From the NCBI RefSeq assembly GCF_001590965.1, contig NZ_BCTW01000014.1:62001-126000 (forward strand): a DNA stretch of 64,000 nucleotides, given 5' to 3'. Position 1 is the stretch's first letter. Every line of letters starts with the position of its first letter. This DNA comes from Novosphingobium lentum NBRC 107847 (lineage in GTDB: Bacteria; Pseudomonadota; Alphaproteobacteria; Sphingomonadales; Sphingomonadaceae). A model generated the notes under the pieces. That model was given only the letters and a program-made list of their open reading frames with translations, did not search any database and was not told the origin of the DNA. Positions 38,488-49,369 of the stretch are shown one piece after another. Position numbers and translations under genes: made by a program.

Positions 38488-39300
38488 TTATCTGATCCGC
38501 CGCGCCACGCCGATCATGATCGCGTAGTCGGGCGTGTTGTGGTTGAGCCCCGCGTCGCCTTCGAGATCGAGCTGCCAGTCGTCCGCGACTTGCCAGGCGA
38601 GTGATCCGGCGGCCGTGACTTGCGTGGCGTGGCCGCCGGGATCGTTGTCGCGGAAGGCCGCCAGTTCGCCGGTGAGCGTCAGCGCCTTGGTCAGGGGATG
38701 CGACAGGCCGCCAGCGCTGCCGTAGGCAAGGTGGCGCCCGTTCCCGCTCGAATTGACCGCCGCATCGACCTCGGGCGTCAGCGCCAGCGAAAATCCGTGG
38801 CCGATGTCGAACTGCATCGGCAGCAGCACGCCTGCGCCCCAGTCACCCGCGCCGACGCCCGCCTTGCCGGTGGGTAGCGTGGCATAGACCTGGATCGCGA
38901 CCGGGCCGTTGGGGCCCGCCAGCCCACGCCGGATCGCCACGAACGAATCGCCCACGCCGCTGGTTGTCGAACGCTGGCCCGATGCATCGGTCTCGCGGTC
39001 GCGCACGAATCCGGTCACGCCCAGTTCCAGTTCGGCGCTTTGCGCGATGCCTACCCTGAGCGCGAGATCGGCGGCGGTCAGCACGTCGCTGCTCGCCCCG
39101 CCGTCGCTGCTGTGCTGGATGCCGGCGAGCCCTACTTCGGCCATCACCGTGCCCGGCGCCATCGTGCACGGCGGCGTGTCGAGCCCGGGCCGGTTGGCAC
39201 AGAACTCGCGATCTTCGGCCAGTGCAGGTGCGGCGGTGAACACCCCCGCTGCCAGCACGATGACGAGCGACAAGGCTCGGGGATGATAGGCATTTGTCAT
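38488..39300 (-). CDS. Outer-membrane protein, putative meta-pathway phenol-degradation transporter family
   Basis: A secreted protein of about 270 residues with a signal peptide (LSLVIVLAAGVFTAAPALA) and a mature part made of alternating polar/hydrophobic stretches, as in a small outer-membrane barrel. It ends in an aromatic-free ARRIR. The pattern LPTGKAGVGAGDWGAGVLLP fits the PF13557 family named for phenol meta-pathway operons. The name says little about substrate, and no catabolic genes are close. I take the ATG at 39300; an upstream ATG at 39336 lengthens the signal region. Confidence 0.6.
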   Translation of the reverse strand: MTNAYHPRALSLVIVLAAGVFTAAPALAEDREFCANRPGLDTPPCTMAPGTVMAEVGLAGIQHSSDGGASSDVLTAADLALRVGIAQSAELELGVTGFVRDRETDASGQRSTTSGVGDSFVAIRRGLAGPNGPVAIQVYATLPTGKAGVGAGDWGAGVLLPMQFDIGHGFSLALTPEVDAAVNSSGNGRHLAYGSAGGLSHPLTKALTLTGELAAFRDNDPGGHATQVTAAGSLAWQVADDWQLDLEGDAGLNHNTPDYAIMIGVARRIR

Positions 39301-39405
39301 GCCAATCGCGGTAACGCGCCGCATCGCGCCGCGCACATGAATTTCCCGCCATCTCTCGCTCCGCCCGCTTTGCGGCCCGGCAGCGAACGGCTACAGCTTG
39401 GCGCG

Positions 39406-40122
39406 ATGTTCAAGATGCTCAAGCCTTCGCGACCGACCGCCAGCCACGGGCCCGCCTTTCGCCTCGGCTGGTTCCTGGGCCGCCTGATCGTGTGGTTCCT
39501 CGCGCTCAGTGTCGGGCTGGTGCTGATCTACCGGTTCGTGCCGCCGCCGGTGACGGTGACGATGCTCGCCGACCCCAGCGGCTTCTCCAAGGACTGGACC
39601 TCGCTGGGCGAGATCGATCGCAACATGGTCGATGCCGCGATCGCGGGCGAGGATGCCAAGTTCTGCCTGCACAACGGCTTCGATCCGGTGGCGATCGAGA
39701 AAGCCTTTGTCCGCAACCGGCAGGGCGGGCGCATCCGCGGCGGATCGACGATCAGCCAGCAGACCGCCAAGAACGTGTTCCTGTGGCAGGGCGGCGGCTA
39801 TCTGCGCAAGGGGCTGGAAGCGTGGTTCACGCTGCTGATCGAGACGCTGTGGGGCAAGCGCCGGATCATGGAGGTGTACCTCAACGTGGCCGAGACCGGG
39901 ATCGGCACATACGGCGTGGAAGCCGGTGCGCAGCGGTACTACAACAAGCCCGCGCTGCACCTGAGCCCGGTCGAGGCCGCGCGCATCGCCGCCGCCTTTC
40001 CCCAGCCCAAGGTGCGCGCAGTCAACGGCGCGACCGGGTTCACCCGCCGCCACGGCAACGCCATCGCCGCGCGCATCGGCACGGTGCGCGGCGCGGCGCT
40101 GGACGGCTGCGTGTATCGGTAG
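39406..40122 (+). CDS. mtgA: Monofunctional biosynthetic peptidoglycan transglycosylase
   Basis: A glycosyltransferase family 51 enzyme that polymerises lipid II into glycan strands. The 238-residue product has one N-terminal membrane span (LGWFLGRLIVWFLALSVGLV) and the five GT51 motifs, including AIAGEDAKFCLHNGFD (catalytic Glu), RGGSTISQQTAKN, RRIMEVYLNVAETG and EAARIAAAFPQP. There is no transpeptidase domain. An earlier in-frame ATG at 39337 would add 23 residues. Confidence 0.93.
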   Translation: MFKMLKPSRPTASHGPAFRLGWFLGRLIVWFLALSVGLVLIYRFVPPPVTVTMLADPSGFSKDWTSLGEIDRNMVDAAIAGEDAKFCLHNGFDPVAIEKAFVRNRQGGRIRGGSTISQQTAKNVFLWQGGGYLRKGLEAWFTLLIETLWGKRRIMEVYLNVAETGIGTYGVEAGAQRYYNKPALHLSPVEAARIAAAFPQPKVRAVNGATGFTRRHGNAIAARIGTVRGAALDGCVYR

Positions 40123-40128
40123 AGCCGG

Positions 40129-41295
40129 TCAGTTGCCCCCGTCGGTGGCCGCCAGCGTGTAGCCGCCGTCGCCATCGTCGATGCCGTAGGCGCGCACCTG
40201 CACCAGCACCTGGCCGGTGGTGCGCGCGGTGAACGCCAGCTTCTCCTTGCCCGACGTGCCGTCGTCCTTGGTGCGCAGCGCGGAGAAGCCGTCGCCGGGT
40301 TCGTCGCTGCCGTCGGGTTCGATCGGATCGGCCATGCCCACCTCGATCACCGCATCGTACGCCGCATCCAGATCGAGCCGGTAGGCGTGCCCCGCGATGA
40401 CCGGCAGCACGTAGATGCGCCGGTCGTCACCGCTGGCGAGCTTGCCGCTGACCGTCGTCCCGGCCTTCAGCGCGAGCGGGGGTGGCGGTGGTGGCGGTGC
40501 CTGGGTCGGTTCGATCAGAATGGTGACGTCGTCCGGGTCGCTGGCGAGCGATTCGAGCTGGACGTAATACGTGCCGCCCCGGACCAGCCTGGTCGTGATG
40601 CGCGGATTGAGCCCGTCGGCATCGTCGTTGTCGGCCAGCACGGCATAGCCGCCGCCCGGCGCCGCGCCGGCAAGATGCAGCACGGTGTCGCTGGGCGAAT
40701 TGGCGGTGATCCGCACCCATTGCCCCGGCTTCGCCTCGAACGCGAACACGCGCGGGGTGGTCTTGGACACCTTGATGAAATCGCTGCCGCCAAGGTCCAG
40801 CTTGATCACGCTGGTCCCGCCTGGCGCGATCGCGCGGTGCCGCAGCAGCAACTCGCGCGGACCGTCGGCGGGATCGGCGACGATCACATAGCGACCTGCC
40901 GCCGGGGCGACGAAGCGCAAGTGCAGGCCATCGTCGCCGGCGGTGAGGCTGCCGCCCTTGACGAACACCTCGCTCGGCAGCGGCGCCAGCACCGATCCCC
41001 GGCTGTCGCACGCGGCAAGCCCGGTGGGTGCCGCGTCAGCGCCACCCGACCCGTCGCTTTTGTCCGAACCGGCGGGATCGCCGGCCGTTGTCAGATCGAC
41101 CTGCACGCCTTCACCGGCGGCCAGATCGACCGCGAACCGCGCGGCCGCGCCGGGCGCGATCGCCATCAGCTGGCCCACTGTGACGGGGGTCGCGCCGGCG
41201 CTGGCACAGGCGGTGGCTTGCGCCGCGCCCGATCCCGAAACGATGGCCGCGATGGCCGCACCGGCAAGCAGAAATATCCTCGACATTCTCGTCAT
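40129..41295 (-). CDS. Secreted protein with PPC-like beta domains
   Basis: A protein of about 388 residues with a signal peptide (FLLAGAAIAAIVSGSGAAQA) and three similar beta-rich segments. Each has the feel of a bacterial pre-peptidase C-terminal (PPC) domain: RYVIVADPADGPRELLLR, GGTYYVQLESLASDPDDVTI and GQVLVQVRAYGIDDGDGGYTL. A run of seven prolines and a glutamine form a linker near residue 265. There is no catalytic motif. The start ATG at 41295 is chosen because it gives a clean signal peptide. A role at the cell surface is likely; anything further is unknown. Confidence 0.65.
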   Translation of the reverse strand: MTRMSRIFLLAGAAIAAIVSGSGAAQATACASAGATPVTVGQLMAIAPGAAARFAVDLAAGEGVQVDLTTAGDPAGSDKSDGSGGADAAPTGLAACDSRGSVLAPLPSEVFVKGGSLTAGDDGLHLRFVAPAAGRYVIVADPADGPRELLLRHRAIAPGGTSVIKLDLGGSDFIKVSKTTPRVFAFEAKPGQWVRITANSPSDTVLHLAGAAPGGGYAVLADNDDADGLNPRITTRLVRGGTYYVQLESLASDPDDVTILIEPTQAPPPPPPPLALKAGTTVSGKLASGDDRRIYVLPVIAGHAYRLDLDAAYDAVIEVGMADPIEPDGSDEPGDGFSALRTKDDGTSGKEKLAFTARTTGQVLVQVRAYGIDDGDGGYTLAATDGGN

Positions 41296-41413
41296 CCCCA
41301 AAGCCCTGAGTTGCGCGCCGCCCGGCTTTTGAAACGGCACGTCGCTCGTATGAAACCGTTGGTCGCAGCCATGAGTGGAAAATCGCACAATCGGCGCCCG
41401 CCGCAAACAAAAA

Positions 41414-41444
41414 GCGCGGGGGAAGCAATGTGCCTCCCCCGCGC
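41414..41444 (-). terminator. Terminator after the TonB receptor gene
   Basis: GCGCGGGGGA (41414-41423) pairs perfectly with TCCCCCGCGC (41435-41444) around an 11-nt loop. On the minus strand the stem is followed by a run of T (the plus-strand AAAAA at 41409-41413), as expected for transcripts coming from 44809. Confidence 0.88.
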
Positions 41445-41470
41445 CTCAAGCACGGCACTGTTCGATCGGA

Positions 41471-44400
41471 TCAGAAGCTGAGGCGGACGCCCACGCGGAT
41501 CGTGTAGAGCGACGATCCGTTGGTGGTGATCAGCTGGTCGGCCAGCGTGGTATCGTTGCTCGGCGACGAATATTTGTACTGCGCGCAGGCATTGGCGCCG
41601 ACCGCCACGCACGTCACCTTCGACACGATCTTGCTGTAGGGGAAGTTGGCGCGAAGCTGCTGGCCCCAGTTGTGGTTGATCAGGTTGGTGACGTTCTCGA
41701 TATCGCCGAACACCGAGAATTTGGAACCCAGCGGCAACGGCACTTCCTGTTCCAGGTGAAGATCGATGCGCGTGAATGCCTTCGACCGGAACGCGTTGCG
41801 CGGTGCGATCTGCCCCCGGTATTGCGCCAGCCCGCTGCCCGCGATGATCTGGTCGATCCGGGTGGCAGTGGCCGCGCTGTCATACGCGACCAGCGGATCG
41901 TTGATCCCCGTCGGCACGTAGAACAAGTAGCGGCTGTTGCTGCCCGCCGTGCCGAACGTGGTGCTGCGCCCGCCAGAGGTATCCTGGAACACATAGCTGT
42001 ACGGCGATCCCGCGCGCGTCTCGCCGAAGATGTCGAGGCGGGTCTTGGCATCGCCGAAGAACGCGTGCTCGAACGAGACGTTGTACTTGAATGCCCAGCG
42101 CACTTCGTCGTTCGAATGGCCCGGCGCACCGAAGTTGGGATCGAGGTACGATCCGTTGTTGTACAGCGACGAGGCAATCGACGAGGTCAGCGCACCAGCA
42201 TCGCGGACGTCCTGGTAGGTGTAGGCGATTCTGGTATCGAGGCCGAAGTCCCAGTGCTTCGACAGGCGGGCCACGCCGATGTAGCTGCGACCGTACTTGG
42301 TGTTGGTCAGCAGCAGATCCTGCCCAGTGTCGTTCGCGTTGCCGATCTTGCTGGTATAGCGCTGGCGGCCGTCGGGCGTGAGCGAGCCCGCGATCGGGAT
42401 CGAGCGCAGATCGGTGACGATCAGCTGGCTTCGCACCTTGGAATACAGCCCGTCGAGCCCGAACACCCAGCCATCGCCCAGCGGGCCGAGGTTGGCGGTG
42501 TACGAAGTCGAAAGCGTCGCGCGGAACTGCGACGGGATCTTCAGGTTGGGGTCGAGCGCGTTGAGCGTGGTGGTGGCGTTGGGGTTGGTGGTCAGCCCCG
42601 CCGCCGCCGCCTGCAGCGCGGTATCCGCAGCGGTGGGGATCGTCGTGAACGACGGGTTGTTGAGGATCGTCCCCGCAGCGGCACTGGCCGCGCCGTTGAG
42701 CTGGTACACGCCGCCATCGGTCTGGCGCGCGGTGATCGAGGTGTTGAGCACGCCGGTGTTGGAGAACGCGTTGCCGGCATAGACATCGGGCGAACCGCCG
42801 CCGAAGATGCCGCCGCCGCCGCGCACGATCAGCCGTGGCATCGGCTTGAACGTAAAGCCGAACCGCGGCTGGAACAGCCCCCGGCCGCTGAGGAACGAGG
42901 TGTTCGAATAGCCGTAGCGCTTGAACCAGTTGGGGTTGAGCGCGGGCCGCGAACCCGACCCGAACAGGTCATAGCGGACACCGAGCGACACATTGAGCAT
43001 CGGATTGACGCGCCAATCGTCCTGCAGGCCGAACGTGTAGGTGGTGTAGCTGAACTTGGCGGCGGCATCGTTCGGGTTGAGCGACCCGGCGTTGTTGTAG
43101 CTGAAGCTTTGCGAGTTGCCGTTCTGGAAATCGGCCAGCGAATCGAAATAGTACGTGCCGGCCGAGGGATTGACGAACAGGTTGTACGTCTTGGTGTGGT
43201 TGAATTCGAACAGTTCGCGCACATTGTGATCGCCCGCGATCAATCGCCCGACGAGCGATCCGCCCCAGCTGCGCACGGTCAGGATGTTCGACTGGCTGGG
43301 ACCGCCCGAGCCGATCACGACGGTCGGAACGTTGGTCGGGCAGCTCAGGCTGACGTTGGTCGTGGTGGCGCCACCGGCGGTGCGATCGGATGTCGGCGCG
43401 GTGCAGATCGTGAACGCGGCGGTGCGGCCCAGCAGCGGGAACTGGCCGCTGTCATACGCCTTGTAGATCGCGCGCGCTTCGGTCGAAAAGTTGTCGCTCC
43501 ACTGTGAGTTCAGCTGCAGAATCCCGGCGCGCAGCTTGTTCGGCTTGATGTAGGCGTTCGATTCCAGCCCCAGCGAGGTGTTGCTGGTGGTGGTGGCGAC
43601 CAGCTGCGAATCCTTGGTGTACAGCCCGGTCAGCGACAGGCGCTGGGTGTCCGACAGGTTCGCGTCGAGCTTGCCGACGATGCGGTCGTCCTTGTCACCA
43701 TTGGTACGCAGGATGCCGCCCGGATCGAAGTTGTAGCGCGCTTTCGAGATCGCCTGGATCTGCGCGACCGTGGCGCTGGTCAGGTTGGTGACGGGCGAAC
43801 CGGCGTTGTCATCAACCGTGCCGTTGGGCACCGGCAGGCTGGCGCGCACGCGCTCCGCCGCGACCATGAAGAACAGCTTGTCGGCAATGATCGGGCCAGA
43901 GAGCTCTACCCCGAAGTCCTTGCTGGTGAAGTTGGGCTGGGTGACCACGCCGGTCGGGTTGGTGATGTACGACTTGGTCTTCTTGCCGGTCAGTTCATCC
44001 GAGCTGAACGAATAGAACGCGGTGCCCTGGAAGCTGTTGGTGCCCGACCGCAGGATGGCGTTGATCACGCCGCCCTGGAAGAAGCCTTCGCGGATATCGT
44101 AGGGCGCGACCTTGGTTTCGAACTGGCCGATCGAATCGAGCGGCACCGGCCCGCGCCGCGAAGGCAGCGCATCGGGGTTGAGCCCGAAGCTGTCGGTGAT
44201 CGCCACGCCATCGATGGTGAAGCGGTTGAAGCGCGGGTTCTGCCCGGCGAAGGTCACCTGGCGGCCGGACGACTGGCTGGTGTCGAGCGTGGCGAACGGA
44301 TCGCGCTGGATCAGGTCGCGGATGTCGCGATTGACCGAGGCCACTTTGGCGATGTCCTGCGTGGTGAGCACCGTGGTCGGCCCGGCGGAAAGGCTGCCCG

Positions 44401-44809
44401 CGCCCTTGATGCGCGTGGCGGTGACGATGATCGCGCCGCCTTCGCTGCCCGGGCTCGACAGGTCGCTGCTCGACAGGTCGATCGGCAGGCTGAAGGTCTG
44501 GCCGACAACGGTGTAGACATCGGTGATCGAGGCATCGGGATAGCCCGCCGCCGATACCTTGACCGTGAACGGTCCGCCCGGACGCAGCCCGTTGGCGTTG
44601 AACACGCCCGAACCGTCGGTGGTGGCGACCGTGGTCGTGCCCGAGGGGACATGGGTGATCGTGACCGCCGCACCGGCAACGGCCTTGCCGCTGGCGGTGA
44701 CCGAACCCTGCATCGCGGACGAGGTTTCCTGCGCCATCACCGGCGTGGAGAGACCGGCGGCGAGCGACAGGCTGGCTACGCTGGCGGCAAGGAAGAATCT
44801 GAGCTGCAT
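41471..44809 (-). CDS. TonB-dependent receptor, Oar-like with carboxypeptidase-regulatory N-domain
   Basis: An outer-membrane active transporter of 1112 residues. The signal peptide ends at AAGLSTPVMAQ. Residues 30-115 form a CarboxypepD_reg/Cna-B type beta domain (MQGSVTASGKAVAGAAVTIT). The plug follows (VASVNRDIRDLIQRDPFATL), and the rest is a large barrel ending in the aromatic RVGVRLSF, as outer-membrane barrels do. The Oar-like architecture is typical of sphingomonads and Xanthomonas, and its ligands are largely unknown. It lies alone, with a terminator after it and a divergent CDF exporter beyond 412 bp of spacer. Confidence 0.9.
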   Translation of the reverse strand: MQLRFFLAASVASLSLAAGLSTPVMAQETSSAMQGSVTASGKAVAGAAVTITHVPSGTTTVATTDGSGVFNANGLRPGGPFTVKVSAAGYPDASITDVYTVVGQTFSLPIDLSSSDLSSPGSEGGAIIVTATRIKGAGSLSAGPTTVLTTQDIAKVASVNRDIRDLIQRDPFATLDTSQSSGRQVTFAGQNPRFNRFTIDGVAITDSFGLNPDALPSRRGPVPLDSIGQFETKVAPYDIREGFFQGGVINAILRSGTNSFQGTAFYSFSSDELTGKKTKSYITNPTGVVTQPNFTSKDFGVELSGPIIADKLFFMVAAERVRASLPVPNGTVDDNAGSPVTNLTSATVAQIQAISKARYNFDPGGILRTNGDKDDRIVGKLDANLSDTQRLSLTGLYTKDSQLVATTTSNTSLGLESNAYIKPNKLRAGILQLNSQWSDNFSTEARAIYKAYDSGQFPLLGRTAAFTICTAPTSDRTAGGATTTNVSLSCPTNVPTVVIGSGGPSQSNILTVRSWGGSLVGRLIAGDHNVRELFEFNHTKTYNLFVNPSAGTYYFDSLADFQNGNSQSFSYNNAGSLNPNDAAAKFSYTTYTFGLQDDWRVNPMLNVSLGVRYDLFGSGSRPALNPNWFKRYGYSNTSFLSGRGLFQPRFGFTFKPMPRLIVRGGGGIFGGGSPDVYAGNAFSNTGVLNTSITARQTDGGVYQLNGAASAAAGTILNNPSFTTIPTAADTALQAAAAGLTTNPNATTTLNALDPNLKIPSQFRATLSTSYTANLGPLGDGWVFGLDGLYSKVRSQLIVTDLRSIPIAGSLTPDGRQRYTSKIGNANDTGQDLLLTNTKYGRSYIGVARLSKHWDFGLDTRIAYTYQDVRDAGALTSSIASSLYNNGSYLDPNFGAPGHSNDEVRWAFKYNVSFEHAFFGDAKTRLDIFGETRAGSPYSYVFQDTSGGRSTTFGTAGSNSRYLFYVPTGINDPLVAYDSAATATRIDQIIAGSGLAQYRGQIAPRNAFRSKAFTRIDLHLEQEVPLPLGSKFSVFGDIENVTNLINHNWGQQLRANFPYSKIVSKVTCVAVGANACAQYKYSSPSNDTTLADQLITTNGSSLYTIRVGVRLSF

Positions 44810-45221
44810 CGTGTGACCCCGAGCTTCGGCCAGCTTGCTTGCTGGCAGGAATTGTGTGGAAAACGCGAACGATTACATTGGCTTCACCAGGCAAAGGCAT
44901 GGTTCAACGGCCAATCGACCGCCCCCGTGAATCACCCCCGTCCGGTTCGCAGGAACAGCAGTTAGCCGCGCTTGCCCGGCGCAAAAACGGCCCGGATGTT
45001 ACAAGCGCATGACGGGGTTGCGGTTCGGCTACGGACGAGCCGCAGGATCTGTAACAGAACGCCATGAATGGTTGCGTCTGTAACTGTAAAGTTACCGGAA
45101 ACCGCAAGTTTCTGAACTATTGTTAGCGATGTTGCACCCGCGCAACGCACCCGATTTTTTTGCCGCAATGCAATATCAAATCGTTGTGGCCTGTCGGATC
45201 GCGCACCGCTAGCGAGGCACG
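44810..45221. other. 412-bp divergent intergenic region
   Basis: No gene is supported here. It separates the TonB receptor (left) from the CDF exporter (right) and should carry both promoters. It is noticeably more A/T-rich toward the exporter side. The clearest structure is the palindrome at 45080-45095. CTGTAACAG lies about 30 bp before it, and an eight-T run lies near 45160. Confidence 0.6.
45080..45095. promoter_or_regulatory. Palindrome GTAACT-N4-AGTTAC, candidate operator
   Basis: GTAACT (45080-45085) and AGTTAC (45090-45095) form a perfect dyad around GTAA in the divergent spacer between the TonB receptor and the metal exporter. A related half-site, TGTAAC, occurs near 45050. The regulator is unknown. 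Confidence 0.4.
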
Positions 45222-46193
45222 ATGAACGAGACACACACAGGCGGCCAATCCAGCGATCATGGTCATCACGATCATGGGCATCATGGCCACGGGCACCACG
45301 GTCATGCCCACGGGCTGCCCGCGAGCCGGGGCCGCGCGTTTGCGATCGGCATCGCGCTCAATGCCGGATTCGTGCTGGTGGAGGCCGGCTTCGGGCTGCT
45401 GACCGGATCGATGGCGTTGCTGGCCGACGCGGGGCACAACCTGTCGGACGTGCTGGGGCTGGTGATCGCCTGGGCGGCGAGCGTGCTGGCGGCGCGCCCG
45501 CCCTCGGCGCGGTTTACCTACGGCTTCAAGTCCAGCTCGATCCTGGCCGCGCTGGCCAACGCCTCGCTGCTGATGGTGGCGATCGGCGCGATCCTGGTCG
45601 AGACGATCCGCCGCCTGTTCGAACCCGTGTCGGTGCCCGGCGGCACCGTGATCGCGGTCGCGCTGGTCGGGATCGCGGTCAACACCGCCACCGCGCTGCT
45701 GTTCATGCGGGGCCGCGAACACGACATAAACATCCGCGGCGCCTACCTGCACATGGCATCCGACGCGGCGGTTTCGGCGGGTGTGGTCGTGGCGGGGCTG
45801 CTGATGGCGTGGACCGGCGCCAAATGGATCGATCCCGTCACCAGCCTGGCCATCGTCGCGGTGATCGGCATCGGCACGTGGGGATTGCTCAAGGAATCGC
45901 TGAAGCTGGGGCTGCTCGGCGTCCCGGCCGGGATCGACGAGGGCAAGGTGCGCGCATTCCTGTGCAGGCTGCCCGGCGTCACCGCCGTCCACGATCTGCA
46001 CATCTGGCCGATGAGCACCACCGAAACCGCGCTGACCGCGCACCTCGTGATGCCCACGGGCCATCCCGGAGACGCGTTCCTGCACGATCTGGCGGGGGAA
46101 CTCGAACACGATTTCGGCATCGGCCACGCGACCGTGCAAGTCGAGATCGCCGCCGACGAAACCTGCAAGCTGGTAGCCGAGGAAGTGGTCTAG
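45222..46193 (+). CDS. czcD: Cation diffusion facilitator (Zn/Co/Cd exporter)
   Basis: An inner-membrane proton-driven metal exporter of 323 residues. The first 30 residues are extremely His-rich (HGHHDHGHHGHGHHGHAHG) and probably bind metal. Six spans follow, with the CDF metal sites in LLADAGHNLSD (span 2) and YLHMASDAAVS (span 5). The C-terminal cytoplasmic domain has VHDLHIWPMS. The fold and the His-rich arm favour Zn or Co/Cd; the precise ion is not decided by sequence. The symbol is by family resemblance. Confidence 0.9.
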   Translation: MNETHTGGQSSDHGHHDHGHHGHGHHGHAHGLPASRGRAFAIGIALNAGFVLVEAGFGLLTGSMALLADAGHNLSDVLGLVIAWAASVLAARPPSARFTYGFKSSSILAALANASLLMVAIGAILVETIRRLFEPVSVPGGTVIAVALVGIAVNTATALLFMRGREHDINIRGAYLHMASDAAVSAGVVVAGLLMAWTGAKWIDPVTSLAIVAVIGIGTWGLLKESLKLGLLGVPAGIDEGKVRAFLCRLPGVTAVHDLHIWPMSTTETALTAHLVMPTGHPGDAFLHDLAGELEHDFGIGHATVQVEIAADETCKLVAEEVV

Positions 46194-46196
46194 GAT

Positions 46197-46251
46197 CCTC
46201 CCCGTTCCGCAGGAATGGGGAAGGGGACCGCCCGCGCGGCGGTGAAGGGGT
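46197..46251. repeat. G/C-rich palindromic element after the CDF gene
   Basis: CCCCGTTCC-GCA-GGAATGGGG and ACCGCC-CGCGC-GGCGGT form two adjacent hairpins just beyond the exporter stop. The CCTCCCC...GGGGA style matches the larger element at 38383-38482. It may serve as the 3' end of the exporter transcript. Confidence 0.6.
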
Positions 46252-46282
46252 GTTCAGCCGCTTGCGAACGCGAGCGCGTCAG

Positions 46283-47032
46283 TCACTTTTCAAGTTCGAA
46301 CTCTACACCCACGGATGCCAGCACCGCCTGAGGACGAGTCTGTATCGGGGTCGAAGCCGTATCAGCCGCGAAACTCATCGCGGGCTTGGGCCGGTCGCTG
46401 GCGTAGGCCGAACGATCCTCCACCGAAACAACCCTGCGAACCTTCATTCCCAAGGCTACGGCATAGTCGTTGGCTTTGGTCATGGCGTCCTTGATCGCGA
46501 GGGCGCGGGCGCTTTGCAGTGCTGCGGCGTCGATATGATCCGCATATCCCCAAGAGCGGTTAACCGAAAGATCCTGTACCCCGGCAGATACCATGGCATC
46601 CATGATCTTTCCCGCTTTGTCGGCATCACGGATCACGATGGACAAGCGGTGACGGACGGCGAACCCTTCGGCGGGTTGGCCATCGTGTTCGTCCGGATCG
46701 CGCGCTTTCTGAAAGCTGAAGTCAGAGGTGCGAAAGTCTGCCTTGGCGACCCCCATCTGCTCAAGTCGGGCCTGAAGCCGACTCATGCCCTGCGCGTTGT
46801 CGGTCATCGCTGATGAGGCACTGCGTGACCAGGTCATCGTTGCCGCGTTGACGGACACAAATTCCGCAACCTGTTCGGAATATCCCTCGCCGCTCAGCGA
46901 AAGACGCGTGAACCGACCATCGCTGTTTTCAGCCGCTGTAGCAGCGCCCAAAAGCAAAGGGGCCGAAATTAAAGCAATCAGCTTCCAGTGTCTTACCAAA
47001 GATTTCGACAAAGATTTTTCGGATTCGAACAT
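46283..47032 (-). CDS. SIMPL-domain (DUF541) periplasmic protein
   Basis: A protein of about 249 residues. A hydrophobic segment (WKLIALISAPLLLGAATAA) acts as a signal or anchor, and the SIMPL fold follows, a periplasmic domain of unclear function linked in some bacteria to oxidative-stress tolerance. Family features include the opening RLSLSGEGY, the central VSAGVQDLSVN and AIKDAMTKANDYAVALGMKV near the C-terminus. The ATG at 47032 is chosen because GAGAGG lies 7 bp upstream. Codon use is somewhat less G+C-rich than in the neighbours. Confidence 0.8.
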   Translation of the reverse strand: MFESEKSLSKSLVRHWKLIALISAPLLLGAATAAENSDGRFTRLSLSGEGYSEQVAEFVSVNAATMTWSRSASSAMTDNAQGMSRLQARLEQMGVAKADFRTSDFSFQKARDPDEHDGQPAEGFAVRHRLSIVIRDADKAGKIMDAMVSAGVQDLSVNRSWGYADHIDAAALQSARALAIKDAMTKANDYAVALGMKVRRVVSVEDRSAYASDRPKPAMSFAADTASTPIQTRPQAVLASVGVEFELEK

Positions 47033-47140
47033 GGATAGCCTCTCGCGCATCACCAGATGCACGAGATAACCATCCCTCAAATAACAATCAGTTACTGCAG
47101 AGCGCTTTTTCGTCGAACTACTTTAACCGGATCGGTCAGA

Positions 47141-48409
<1,269 letters not shown>

Positions 48410-48557
48410 TCTTGAGTCCCAATCGTCTCCCCACGGGAGACGGGTCTGGCCATCCTAATAGCCTTAGGCCATTAATCAACCTGACACGATCAAAGCGAAA
48501 AAAGCCCTACCGCACAGTCGCTTTCGCAAAGCTTAAGCGCCTGTACGGGGGAAAGAA

Positions 48558-49268
48558 TCAGGCGTTGGGCGCGCCGCCGGTACCTTCCGCACCGCCGGTA
48601 GCTTCAGCAGCGGGGCGCGATTCGAACACCTTGTCGACCAGGCCGAACGCCCTGGCTTCCTCGGCTTCGAGGAACGTGTCGCGATCCATGACCTTCTCGA
48701 TCTCTTCCAGCGACTTGCCCGTGAACTTGACATACAGGTCGTTCATCCGCGCGCGGATGCGCAGGATTTCGCGCGCCTGGATCTCGATGTCGGACGCCAT
48801 GCCGCGCGCGCCGCCAGACGGCTGGTGCACCATGATTCGCGCGCTGGGCAGGGCGATGCGCATGCCCGGCTCGCCCGCGGCGAGCAGGAAGCTGCCCATC
48901 GATGCCGCCTGGCCGATGCACACGGTCGACACGCGCGGGCGGATGTATTGCATGGTATCGTAGATCGCCATGCCCGCCGTCACCACGCCGCCGGGCGAGT
49001 TGATGTACATCGAGATATCCTTCGACGGATTCTCGCTTTCCAGGAACAGCAGCTGCGCCACGATCAGCGAGGCCATGTTGTCCTCGACCTCTCCGGTCAC
49101 GAACACGATGCGTTCGCGCAGCAGGCGGCTGAAGATGTCGAAGCTGCGTTCGCCCCGGCTGGTCTGCTCGACCACCACGGGAACGAGCGCGCCGGTGACC
49201 GGATCGTGCGTGAACTTACCTTGTGCGCCATAGGCGCCTGCGCCGGAAGCGCCGAACAGATCGAGCAT
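48558..49268 (-). CDS. clpP: ATP-dependent Clp protease proteolytic subunit ClpP
   Basis: A serine protease of 236 residues that forms the 14-mer chamber partnered by ClpX. The catalytic serine is Ser123 in [11 protein letters not shown], and the histidine is His148 in [11 protein letters not shown]. The N-terminus is longer than in E. coli and begins with a Gly/Ala-rich stretch ([14 protein letters not shown]). The ATG at 49268 follows GAGGGA. The C-terminus carries a low-complexity Ala/Gly tail of about 20 residues. Confidence 0.97.
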   Translation of the reverse strand: MLDLFGASGAGAYGAQGKFTHDPVTGALVPVVVEQTSRGERSFDIFSRLLRERIVFVTGEVEDNMASLIVAQLLFLESENPSKDISMYINSPGGVVTAGMAIYDTMQYIRPRVSTVCIGQAASMGSFLLAAGEPGMRIALPSARIMVHQPSGGARGMASDIEIQAREILRIRARMNDLYVKFTGKSLEEIEKVMDRDTFLEAEEARAFGLVDKVFESRPAAEATGGAEGTGGAPNA

Positions 49269-49369
49269 GAAATCCCTCTTTGCGTTGCGGCGCCTATGTC
49301 GCGCGCCCATGCCCGATGTTCAAGGGCATTAACCCATTGGGGATGAATCAATCGCCCCGAGGGGATCGT

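Noticed and set aside
41375..43507. A 710-codon plus-strand frame opposite the TonB receptor
   Set aside because: No recognisable domain and composition of an antisense shadow.
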